This document shows, piece by piece, positions 49,259-56,363 of a DNA stretch of 64,000 nt. Source of the DNA: Chelativorans salis (GTDB taxonomy: Bacteria; Pseudomonadota; Alphaproteobacteria; Rhizobiales; Rhizobiaceae); contig NZ_JAOCZP010000003.1 of the NCBI RefSeq assembly GCF_025336525.1, forward strand, positions 496,001-560,000. The letters are read 5' to 3'. The position numbers and the translations under genes are program-made. Numbering within the stretch: the first letter of the stretch is position 1; every line of letters starts with the position of its first letter. Below the pieces are notes generated by a model. It made no database searches. It worked only from the letters and a program-made list of their open reading frames with translations, and was not told the origin of the DNA.

Positions 49259-49579
49259 GTGCGTACCGTAAGCACACAACTGGCTAAGGTTTTGGAAGAA
49301 TCCGGCATCGCGAATTGCTTAGATTCCGTGGTTTTCCCTCATGGATTCAAGATCACATCTATTGACGGTAGAAGCTATCTCCAACCCTTGTCCGTCGAAG
49401 AATACAGACGTGTTGTCGAGAGGAGGCTGGGGCGACCTGTAACCGATGACGAGGCTCTACAGCCAAGCTGCTTCACTGGAGCGGCCGGTACATGTGTGTC
49501 GAACGGATGCAAGGCCGCAGGGGGAAAATGCGAGCTAGTACCTGACGGAAGCTATTACGTCTGTATGTGCAATTACTAA
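49259..49579 (+). CDS. Small protein with Cys-rich C-terminus
   Basis: About 106 residues from a GTG at 49259, chosen because GGGGGA lies about 6 nt upstream; an in-frame TTG 69 bp earlier has no proper ribosome site. Residues 1-70 form a leader-like acidic and hydrophobic region (LAKVLEESGIANCLDSVVF, SVEEYRRVVERRLG). The last ~37 residues hold six cysteines: SCFTGAAGTCVSNGC, GGKC and YYVCMCNY. No signal peptide is evident. The pattern could be a metal site, disulfide knot or modified peptide core. The family is unknown. Confidence 0.65.
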   Translation: MRTVSTQLAKVLEESGIANCLDSVVFPHGFKITSIDGRSYLQPLSVEEYRRVVERRLGRPVTDDEALQPSCFTGAAGTCVSNGCKAAGGKCELVPDGSYYVCMCNY

Positions 49580-49623
49580 TACGCGAGAGATCAGTTTGAG
49601 AGCAGGCATCCTTGGAGACAAAA

Positions 49624-49821
49624 ATGCCATACACACCCGACTTTCAGGGACTTTTGGCTGCGCTTGTGCACTTCCGAAGGGACTTGGCCGAGCGAATAGA
49701 CGACCTGCATCAAACGACGGGCAGCGTTGATACTGACGACATGAAGCCTTTCATCGAAGAGATAGCCATGTACCAGATCGCTATTGAGGCGGTGAAGCAG
49801 ACCATTTCGGAGGCCGATTAG
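49624..49821 (+). CDS. Small acidic helical protein
   Basis: 65 residues from the ATG at 49624, with GGAGA about 7 nt upstream. The whole chain looks helical (FQGLLAALVHFRRDLAERIDDL ... IEEIAMYQIAIEAVKQTISEAD), like a two- or three-helix bundle. It lies 44 bp after the Cys-rich protein gene on the same strand and converges with the reverse transcriptase gene. No family was recognised. Confidence 0.6.
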   Translation: MPYTPDFQGLLAALVHFRRDLAERIDDLHQTTGSVDTDDMKPFIEEIAMYQIAIEAVKQTISEAD

Positions 49822-49974
49822 GGTAGCCCATCCGAAATGTATTGCAGCCGCTTGAGCCGCTGGGAGGGGCGGTGGCGTTCCGGGGCTGTGAGGGGCGTGC
49901 CTCTGAAGTAGGCAGAGCCTGAACAGCACAGTGCTAAAAGCCTTCATACAACGTACAACGCACACATACACTGT

Positions 49975-51576
49975 TCAAATGGCCTTGGCGATCAGCGTGT
50001 TGATTGCGCCGTGTCCTCCCCAAGCCCGCTTGCACGTCTTGCGCTCGACAGTGCTCAGGTACTTGGACGCATACAGTATCGCGCTGCGCACGTAGTCCGA
50101 TTGCTCACCCTCGTAGGACGTCCGGACGGCCCTCTTTTGCACGGCTACTCCATGCTTGGCCGCGAAGACCGCCGCCATAGCCCGCGTCTCCTTTGCGACC
50201 TGAGGGTTCTGAAGCCACTGTATCGCGGTGTTTACCGTCGCCCTTTCGACAGTTCGGGCCCTGAGCAAAGCCGCCAATAGGAACATCCTCTGGTAGTCCG
50301 ACACCGTGTTGTCCGATGTCAGTTTTTCCAGCGCGTCTGCCACATCTTGGTTTGAACGAACGAACGTGGAGACGTAGGAGAAATACAGTCGCGTCTGATG
50401 TGGTTTCTCTTTCAGGTTTTCGAGCACGTGCTCTACGGCGATGTCCGACGCAGCGGAACGCAAGATCGGAAGGCAGAACTTCTCGATCTGGACCTCATGG
50501 TTCGGGTAGTCGCCGATGTTCTCCATCAAGTGCTCGACGGCAGCATTCTCGAGGTCATGCACGTCGTCTTCGTCCTCGTCATCTTCATCCTCTTCGTCCT
50601 CCTCCCACTCCACCTCGAAGCCATAGGGGCTGGCACGCTCATAGGACTCGTCATCCTCCACTTCTTCACGTATCTCGTCGAAAAGACGGTCGATGGCGGT
50701 CTCCTCTCTGATCACCTCGTCCGCCGGCATGATCTTCGACTTGTACTCGTTCAGGTGCAGGCCATCCTTTCGCAGGGTCTCAATCAAGCCGGCGAGCCCC
50801 TGGCGTGCTTCAGCTTCGGAAGGGAAACCCATGTAGATGTCGTCGACATAGCGGGCTGAGAGGATGTCGGCGAGCTCGCAGTACGCGTCAAAATCGGACA
50901 GGAAGAAGTTGCCTAGCGCGTCCGATGGATACACGCCCTGGATTATCCCGAAGGAGTTTCGTTCCCTGAACGCGAGCATCATCTCTTCAAGCAGGCTGAC
51001 CACCTCCTGCGCACATCCCGCAGCCGTCATCAGGTTTACGAGGTGGTGCTGAGGCAGGCGTTCAAAATAGTGCGAGATGTCCGCCTTGAGGATGAACTCG
51101 CTCCGTTCGCAAATCTCTGCGACGCGGGCTTGGAAACGCTCCCACGACTCGTGGTTCGGTTCGAATATCTGCCCAGTCTCCTCCGACGGTAAGTGGCTGA
51201 AGGATCGCCCGCGGTCCAGGCTACCTTCTAGCTCGCCCATGATGTTATCGACCAATGCCTGGTACAGGAACCTATCGGCGGGCCTCAGGATGCTGCCGGG
51301 GCGCGTGAAGAAGCGCTCTTTCGGGACGCTCATAGTGATCGGTAGGTCGGGCTGGTAAGTTCCCGCACTCAGCTGCTGCTTGAGCTGTTCCCAAAGATCA
51401 TCGCCTGATCGGTTAAAGATCGCGTTGTAGTGGGGCGCGAGGATGAAGTCGCTACGAATGTCGGCCTTCACGTGAGCGATGATGCTCTCGTTGTCGATCC
51501 GCCTGATTATTCTCCTGTCTAATCCCGGCATTCCCATGCCTATGGCCGTGGCAATTTCCCTCAATTGATTCTGCAT
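49975..51576 (-). CDS. Reverse transcriptase with helical C-terminus (UG/Abi-like, putative defence RT)
   Basis: 533 residues from ATG 51576 (a TTG precedes it in frame). Motif A is LKADISHYFERLP (164-176), motif B GIIQGVYPSDALGNFFL (211-227) and the catalytic box ARYVDDIYMGF (242-252), all apparently intact. An acidic tract (323-343, almost all Asp/Glu) separates the polymerase from a helical C-terminal region (about 345-534). There is no maturase or group II intron RNA context and no Cas1. Standalone RTs with helical-repeat tails are typical of the UG/Abi group, several of which block phage. Subclass cannot be fixed by eye. Confidence 0.82.
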   Translation of the reverse strand: MQNQLREIATAIGMGMPGLDRRIIRRIDNESIIAHVKADIRSDFILAPHYNAIFNRSGDDLWEQLKQQLSAGTYQPDLPITMSVPKERFFTRPGSILRPADRFLYQALVDNIMGELEGSLDRGRSFSHLPSEETGQIFEPNHESWERFQARVAEICERSEFILKADISHYFERLPQHHLVNLMTAAGCAQEVVSLLEEMMLAFRERNSFGIIQGVYPSDALGNFFLSDFDAYCELADILSARYVDDIYMGFPSEAEARQGLAGLIETLRKDGLHLNEYKSKIMPADEVIREETAIDRLFDEIREEVEDDESYERASPYGFEVEWEEDEEDEDDEDEDDVHDLENAAVEHLMENIGDYPNHEVQIEKFCLPILRSAASDIAVEHVLENLKEKPHQTRLYFSYVSTFVRSNQDVADALEKLTSDNTVSDYQRMFLLAALLRARTVERATVNTAIQWLQNPQVAKETRAMAAVFAAKHGVAVQKRAVRTSYEGEQSDYVRSAILYASKYLSTVERKTCKRAWGGHGAINTLIAKAI

Positions 51577-51725
51577 CAATGATAGGCAGGCAATGGTTGC
51601 CAGGAAATTCTTTGATTGCTTCCCGGATTAGGTGAGCTTCTGCTGATCCATCCTCAAGCTCCTGAGAACTCGACTAGGAAGTCCCAGCCCGTCTCATCCT
51701 CCGACACGTTATGGCAATTCAAACC

Positions 51726-51751
51726 GGCGCGGGGGCAAAGCCCCTCGCGCC
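51726..51751. other. Strong GC hairpin upstream of the reverse transcriptase
   Basis: A stem of 11 G-C pairs (51726-51736 with 51740-51751, single T bulge at 51745) around an AAA loop, 150 bp before the RT start. It may be part of an RT-associated RNA or a terminator; no T tract follows on either strand. It sits in a 337-bp gene-free gap between the RT and a divergent gene. Confidence 0.5.
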
Positions 51752-51913
51752 ATGAACACCCCTCGTCCGCCCAAAGCTTATCACAAGTGTATACCTCGTC
51801 AGCATCGCCATAGGGCAATCCACTCGCCCGTAGGATACCCTACCATGCGGATAGATTTCATCGCGTAACGGTATGTGATATATTCGGTTGGGGTCGCAGG
51901 TGGCGAGGGTGAC

Positions 51914-52435
51914 ATGCAATGGCTGACGGAATTCGCGTGCATGGCTGCCGCTTGGCTCGGCCAGAACTTCTCAACGGTCATCGATACGATTGCCGCCCTC
52001 ATTGCCGCAGGGGCGTTGGTCTTTGCCGCCTACCAGATCAAACTGGCGGCGCAGATGTATCGAGCATCGACCGTTAGTCATGTCACTGCCCGCAGCGAGG
52101 AGCTGCAATGGCGAATTCTCGAGAACGAAGATCTGCGGCCTCTGCTGATGGGAACTACGGGCCTGACGCCACAAGTGCAGCAGGAGATGGTGGCGGGCAT
52201 GGTCATCAATCACTTTGCGACAATGTATGACCTGTATTCGCTCGGAGGCATCTCGACCAATGCTTGGGAGGCGTTCAAGGCGGACATGAAGGTTACGCTT
52301 TCTCTGCCCGTCTTCCGTCGCCGATGGTCCAAGCTCAAGCAATTTCACGCGGCTGAATTTAGAACGTTTATTGCCGAGGAGCTTGGGGTGAAGGACGAGA
52401 AAGAGAAACCAAGAAAGGAGGGGCGAAAATCATGA
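51914..52435 (+). CDS. Single-pass membrane protein with cytosolic helical domain
   Basis: 173 residues from ATG 51914, with GAGGG about 4 nt upstream. A hydrophobic helix (STVIDTIAALIAAGALVFAAYQI) is followed by a cytosolic-looking helical domain (HVTARSEELQWRILENEDLRPLLMG ... HFATMYDLYSLGGISTNAW) and a Lys-rich tail. The layout resembles DUF4760/DUF6082-type proteins common in mobile regions. It overlaps the next gene by 4 bp (ATGA) and heads an apparent four-gene operon. Confidence 0.65.
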   Translation: MQWLTEFACMAAAWLGQNFSTVIDTIAALIAAGALVFAAYQIKLAAQMYRASTVSHVTARSEELQWRILENEDLRPLLMGTTGLTPQVQQEMVAGMVINHFATMYDLYSLGGISTNAWEAFKADMKVTLSLPVFRRRWSKLKQFHAAEFRTFIAEELGVKDEKEKPRKEGRKS

Positions 52436-53028
52436 GCACGGTTGTGACGACGGGAGCAGTGGTGACGCTGCTTTGCGCGGCCATTTCATTTCCCGCCTCC
52501 GCGCTTGCGCGCGGATTCTGCAATATTGATCACGTTGGAGACGAGGAACAACAGCAATTGGTGGTGGAGGCAGCCTCGGCCTTCTATGAAGGCGGCGAAC
52601 ACCTCATGGCAATGTTGAGAGCCTTCGAATCATCAGATTTAGACGGCGTGCAGACGGAAGCCGAAGCGGCGGCAGTATTCTTCGACACTTCCGCTGACAC
52701 ATATCTAAAGGCCGCGAACGCCTTCGAAAGCGAGGACGTGCTTACAGACATCGACCCGAGCCAGATTCTTGTAATGGCGGGGAGGCAGAACGCCGATGCG
52801 CTCACGACGGTTACGGGGCTTGCCGAAATGAGTACCTATGCAGTTCTTGAGCGTTGCGCGTTGGGTGCGGGTGCGCTGAGAGAGGTGAGCATGGCATTTC
52901 CGGAAGTTGTTGAGGAAGACCCGAAAACCTCTCATTTCAGCGAGTTGCTCAACAAGTTCACAGACGCTCTGAGCTTCGGCACGGTGGTCTCCGCTACGTT
53001 CGCAAACGCCGGCGGCGAGACGGAGTAG
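52432..53028 (+). CDS. Exported helical protein of unknown function
   Basis: 198 residues. A signal peptide ends near FPASALARG (about residue 27). The mature part has two cysteines (FCNIDHVG and LERCALG) and is mostly helical, with Glu/Ala-rich stretches (EAASAFYEGGEHLMAMLRAFESSDL). It overlaps the upstream membrane protein gene by four bases, so the two are translationally coupled. I do not recognise a family. Confidence 0.65.
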   Translation: MSTVVTTGAVVTLLCAAISFPASALARGFCNIDHVGDEEQQQLVVEAASAFYEGGEHLMAMLRAFESSDLDGVQTEAEAAAVFFDTSADTYLKAANAFESEDVLTDIDPSQILVMAGRQNADALTTVTGLAEMSTYAVLERCALGAGALREVSMAFPEVVEEDPKTSHFSELLNKFTDALSFGTVVSATFANAGGETE

Positions 53029-53055
53029 CACACCCGAGTCCGGCAAATACCCGTC

Positions 53056-53385
53056 GTGGAGGAAAGCAAGCGTAGCCTCGCGTCCTATTTTAAGCGCGTG
53101 AGGGAAGCGGTGACGCAGTATGGCGATGACGCGAAGAAAGCCGAGACGCTCGGCCAGCTCGATGAGACAGACCATAAGATCGCGATGACGGGAGAGGTGT
53201 CGAAACGGTCGCTGGAGGCCATCGAGAAGGTCATGGCGACGAGCCCGGCGATCACCACGAGCGACGCTGCTAAGATCAATGCCACCGAGCGAGCGCTGGC
53301 TAATGTCGCCCCCTTTCACCTGGCCAAGATTGTGAAGGTCGAAGCGCCCAAGGAGACGAAGGCGGCAAGAGACGTGCCGGATTAG
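53056..53385 (+). CDS. Small Lys/Glu-rich protein
   Basis: 109 residues from a GTG at 53056 with a weak ribosome site. The sequence is charged and helical (KRSLASYFKRVREAVTQYGDDAKKAETL), then SKRSLEAIEKVMATSPAITTSDAAKINATERALAN, suggesting a coiled or bundle fold. No export signal is seen. It lies 27 bp after the exported protein gene and 9 bp before the next small gene, consistent with one operon. Confidence 0.5.
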   Translation: MEESKRSLASYFKRVREAVTQYGDDAKKAETLGQLDETDHKIAMTGEVSKRSLEAIEKVMATSPAITTSDAAKINATERALANVAPFHLAKIVKVEAPKETKAARDVPD

Positions 53386-53394
53386 GGGGAGACG

Positions 53395-53589
53395 ATGAGG
53401 GCATTGCATCAAGTGCGTGGCGACGAGTTGGAGAGCACGGCAAGGCTCTTGTACGAATTCGAGGCTGGCAAGCGTTGGTCCGAAGCGGAAGCGGATGTCA
53501 AGAAAACCTGGCTGGAGGCAGCCCGGCAGCTGCATGACATAATTGGAGCACCGCAGCTGCCCAATTCCAGGTACGGCGCTGTTCACTGA
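53395..53589 (+). CDS. Short protein at end of the island operon
   Basis: 64 residues from ATG 53395, with GGGGGAGA 4 nt upstream, a good ribosome site. It reads as two helices (RGDELESTARLLYEFEAGKRWSEAEADVKKTWLEAARQLHDII). It is the fourth gene of the 51.9-53.6 kb cluster. No family was recognised. Confidence 0.5.
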   Translation: MRALHQVRGDELESTARLLYEFEAGKRWSEAEADVKKTWLEAARQLHDIIGAPQLPNSRYGAVH

Positions 53590-54137
53590 CGTCTGCAGCT
53601 GTGCAGGCATCAATCCCAACATCTTGCGATTGATCTCCATTCGCGATGACCCTGCGAATGGAGGGGTGATCACTATGCCGCTACCGACCCGCACACTTGC
53701 CGAGGAGGCCGTGCTTGCGATCGTGCGTAGCCGGATGATGTGGCTCGACGACGCGCTTGCCCCGCCGCCCTAGGCGACCGCAATAAGCGAAATTTTCAAC
53801 CAGCGCGTGCTGAGGTTTCGAAGGTCTCATCTGAATATGAGGCTGCCACCGGATTCGGGGACTGGACTTGAGTCGCAGGATTCGGTCGCCCCAGAGGAAG
53901 GATTGCGAGGAACAAAAACGAAGTGAATCCTTTGTCCATTTTTTAGTAACAAGGATTCGTTGCTCGAGATGATCTTAGTTAATCGCCAAAGATTTCCCTT
54001 TTAGATGAGTAATTCGGCTTATGACGCTGTTCAATTATTAGTTGAACTTGAGTAATAGACTCGACTCATAGACTAAATCGGCGCTATTGTCTTGCTGTCA
54101 TGAGGGAGGGTTTCCGAGGCGGCGTCGGAGGAAAGTC
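53590..54137. other. AT-rich control region before the HTH/integrase pair
   Basis: About 550 bp with no supported gene. It has an inverted repeat, GAATCCTTTG (53925-53934) and CAAGGATTC (53950-53958), and a repeated element, ATAGACTC and ATAGACTA, near 54055-54080. Such repeats before an integrase could be arm-type binding sites or operators. The local AT content is clearly higher than outside the island. Confidence 0.4.
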
Positions 54138-54626
54138 ATGCGCGTGAAGCGCTGCTTGCTGGCCCGGCCAAGGAGCAACGATGATGAGGGTCCGGAACAG
54201 AGCGGGTTGAACATCATGAAACCGAACGTAGCAGTATACGAGCGCACCGCCACGAAATCTCAGACCAAACTTCAGCCAGTTCTCGCTAACGTCGTGCGGC
54301 TAGAGCGTCTTCTCACGCCATCGCAGGCAGCGCGCGAACTGTGCGTTTCGGATAAGCAATTGCGCGCCCTCACTCGCGCTGGGCATATCCGCTACATCAA
54401 CGTCGGCTTGGGAGAGAAGCGCGAGACGCGGCGCTATGATCTCGCAGACCTGCAAGCGTTTCTGGAGGAGAGAGCGCACAGATGTCAGTTTATCGGAGAT
54501 CGGGCCAGGCGGTCTATAGCTACGACTTTCAATATCGTGGGATCGATTTTCGGGCTCGACGGATTGCACGACAAAGCGCGAAGCAGAAGCCTTCGAAAAG
54601 GCGCTCCGGCAAGAGCTGAAAACTAA
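54138..54626 (+). CDS. HTH (excisionase-like) protein, C-terminus probably frameshifted
   Basis: 162 residues as read, from ATG 54138, with GGAGG 6 nt upstream (a longer in-frame start at 54087 lacks one). The helix-turn-helix part is LLTPSQAARELCVSDKQLRALTRAGHIRYINVG ... RRYDLADLQAFLEER, a MerR-like/HTH_17 type often placed before integrases. After about residue 137 the sequence looks out of frame. Adding one base in the T-run at 54547-54550 gives an Arg/Lys-rich ending (RARRIARQSAKQKPSKRRSG) and a stop at about 54616. It overlaps the integrase start. Confidence 0.7.
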   Translation: MRVKRCLLARPRSNDDEGPEQSGLNIMKPNVAVYERTATKSQTKLQPVLANVVRLERLLTPSQAARELCVSDKQLRALTRAGHIRYINVGLGEKRETRRYDLADLQAFLEERAHRCQFIGDRARRSIATTFNIVGSIFGLDGLHDKARSRSLRKGAPARAEN

Positions 54627-55572
54627 GGTTGCACCGCGCAACGCGCCGATGACATTCATGGTCGCTTCGACGCTTTACTGGGAAGAGAAGGCGCAGCACT
54701 TCGCCAACCGCGTGGATGCCGAGCGCTACTTAGAATGGCTTCAGGAGAATATCGGCAAGCACACGCTCTTGTCGAAAATTGATGACGCCGAGGTCGCCAG
54801 ACTGGTAGCCAAGAGGCGCGGTGAACGAAAGTACTCCAGCGCCACAATCAACAGGAGCGTGTGTGAGCCCCTACGCGCCATACTCAACCGCGCACGCAAG
54901 ACGTGGAAGCAGGATGTTCAGGACATCGAGTGGAAGCAGCATCTCCTAAAGGAACCGCAGGAGCGGATTCGGGAGGCGACCGAAGAGGAAGAGGCGAAGC
55001 TGACAAGCGCGCTCCGTGGCGACTATGCGCCGGCCTTCTGGTTCGCCATTCTGTCGGGATGCCGGCGCGCTGAGATAGTCGGCTTGACGTGGAACAACAT
55101 CAATTTCTTCAACCGCAATATTACCGTCCTTGGGAAGGGCAACAGGCTTCGCACGATCCCGATGACGAAGGCGCTCTACGCACTCCTGAAAGCCGAGCAC
55201 GGCAAGCACGTGGAACACGTCTTCACCTACGTGGCCAAGATGCCGAGGAAAGACGCCGGGACCGTCCGTCCCATTACGATGGAGGGGTTCAAGACGGAGT
55301 GGCGCAGGGCGCGCAGGAGGTCGGGCGTTGTGAATTTCCGCTTCCATGATAGCCGCCCTACCGCAGCGACCAGGCTTGTCAGAAGAACCGGCAATCTGAA
55401 GCTGGCTCAGAAGCTTTTAGGCCACTCCGACCTGAAGACAACATCGCGCTATGCGCACGTGACCGACGATGACCTGCGTGCAGGAATGGAAGCAGCCACT
55501 CCCACGGAAAATCCCGTGAAACAGGGTGATGAGGCAGATAAAAATAAGAAAAACAAGGGGAATTCGGTCTGA
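54482..55572 (+). pseudogene. Tyrosine integrase of the island, -1 frameshift near the start
   Basis: The N-terminus MSVYRRSGQAVYSYDFQYR begins at 54482, but the frame hits a stop at about 54614. A -1 shift at TTTT (54547-54550) joins it to FSGSTDCTTKREAEAFEKAL and the rest, giving a protein of about 363 residues. Catalytic residues are present downstream: Arg in SGCRRAEIVGL, Lys in LGKGNRLRTIP, HDSR (H-x-x-R), GH in LLGHSDLKTTSRY and the Tyr in SRYAHV. It ends 10 bp before the right att repeat, the usual place. The downstream part alone (from 54649) lacks the N-terminal arm-binding region. Confidence 0.8.
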
Positions 55573-55582
55573 ACACACATGG

Positions 55583-55625
55583 TCCCAAAGCAGATGCGCT
55601 ACCAGGCTGCACTACGCTCCGTGGC
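55583..55625. repeat. Right attachment repeat (5' half of tRNA-Pro)
   Basis: A truncated tRNA-Pro copy, identical to 37779-37821 at 42 of 43 positions. The 3' half of the tRNA is absent, so it is not functional. Just outside, on the minus strand, TTGCTC (55656-55661) and TATAGG (55635-55640) may be the stranded original promoter of the tRNA gene. Confidence 0.9.
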
Positions 55626-55643
55626 GCAGAATTCCCTATAGTC

Positions 55644-56297
55644 TCACGATGTGCGGAGCAAGTCCCCGGTGCGGCTTTCTTTGAACTGGAACACCCGCAC
55701 ACGCGCCTGTCCGGTAAAAAGCCACAGGGCAGCCGCCAGTTCCGCAAGCTCCTCGACGAGCATCGAATGGCCGCCGATCCAGCGGCTCAGTGCGCCCCCG
55801 TGCCCTTCGGCAACCGTCGCGACCGCGACGCATATAACCGCCAGCAGCGTCTCAAGCCACGGTGCAGCGCCCGCGCGGATCACTTCGTCAACCTTCTTCA
55901 CGAGGCGATGACGCAGGACGATATAGACGACCGCCACGCCGAGCAGGGCAACAATCGGATAGACCGCCGGCTTGTACCAGAGATGGTCAGAAGAGAAGAT
56001 CGGCCCGTCACCGGTCATTTGGGTGGGCGGATAGAATACCGCGCCCCAGCTCAGTTCGCGCGCCAACAGGATGAACCAGAGCGGCGCCGCGGCGCGCCAG
56101 AACCATTTCCACGCCCGCTCATCCGACCGGTGCTGATAAACGAGCGCTGCCACCATGCCGACCAGAAGGACGAGCAAGCCAGCGTGTTCTATAGCCTGGT
56201 CCTCCCAGGCCATCCAGCCCGGCAAGATTTGCGCAAGGGGGTATACCGCCACCGTTGCCAAAACGGCGACGGCGAAGGACAGCCTGAGACAAAACAT
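55644..56297 (-). CDS. Multi-pass membrane protein of unknown function
   Basis: 217 residues with about six hydrophobic helices, including FAVAVLATVAVYPLAQILPG, AGLLVLLVGMVAALVYQ, AAPLWFILLARELSWGAVF, YPIVALLGVAVVYIVLRH and LETLLAVICVAVATVAEG. Charged or aromatic motifs of note are ARELSWGAVFYPPTQ and a membrane-embedded LVEELAELAAALWLF. It is the first chromosomal gene right of the island. No family was recognised. Confidence 0.7.
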   Translation of the reverse strand: MFCLRLSFAVAVLATVAVYPLAQILPGWMAWEDQAIEHAGLLVLLVGMVAALVYQHRSDERAWKWFWRAAAPLWFILLARELSWGAVFYPPTQMTGDGPIFSSDHLWYKPAVYPIVALLGVAVVYIVLRHRLVKKVDEVIRAGAAPWLETLLAVICVAVATVAEGHGGALSRWIGGHSMLVEELAELAAALWLFTGQARVRVFQFKESRTGDLLRTS

Positions 56298-56363
56298 GGC
56301 TTCATCTAATCGACGCCCGCGGCCCGTTCAAGCGCGCGGCAGGGAAATCACCCGTGAATCGCA

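Larger units (their letters stand above)
37779..55625. mobile_element. tRNA-Pro genomic island, about 17.8 kb, with defence-like cargo
   Basis: The limits are the two att repeats. Inside are a tyrosine integrase and an HTH partner at the right end, regulators, a large STAND NTPase, a reverse transcriptase, an AAA+/M41 peptidase and several unknown genes; no core metabolic gene is present. The flanks are ordinary core genes. Intergenic spaces are longer and more AT-rich than outside (for example 53.8-54.1 kb). No conjugation, replication or phage structural genes are seen, so it is an integrative island and not an intact phage or ICE. Confidence 0.88.

Noticed and set aside
49975-51576. Group II intron or retron interpretation of the reverse transcriptase
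   Set aside because: No maturase or endonuclease domain, no intron domain V-like structure and no clear msr-msd inverted repeats next to the gene.
53543-53773. 76-residue plus-strand frame after the four-gene cluster
   Set aside because: Overlaps the previous gene, no ribosome site, no recognisable content; at most a remnant.
37741-55625. Intact prophage or conjugative element
   Set aside because: No capsid, tail, terminase, relaxase or type IV secretion gene was found inside the att repeats.
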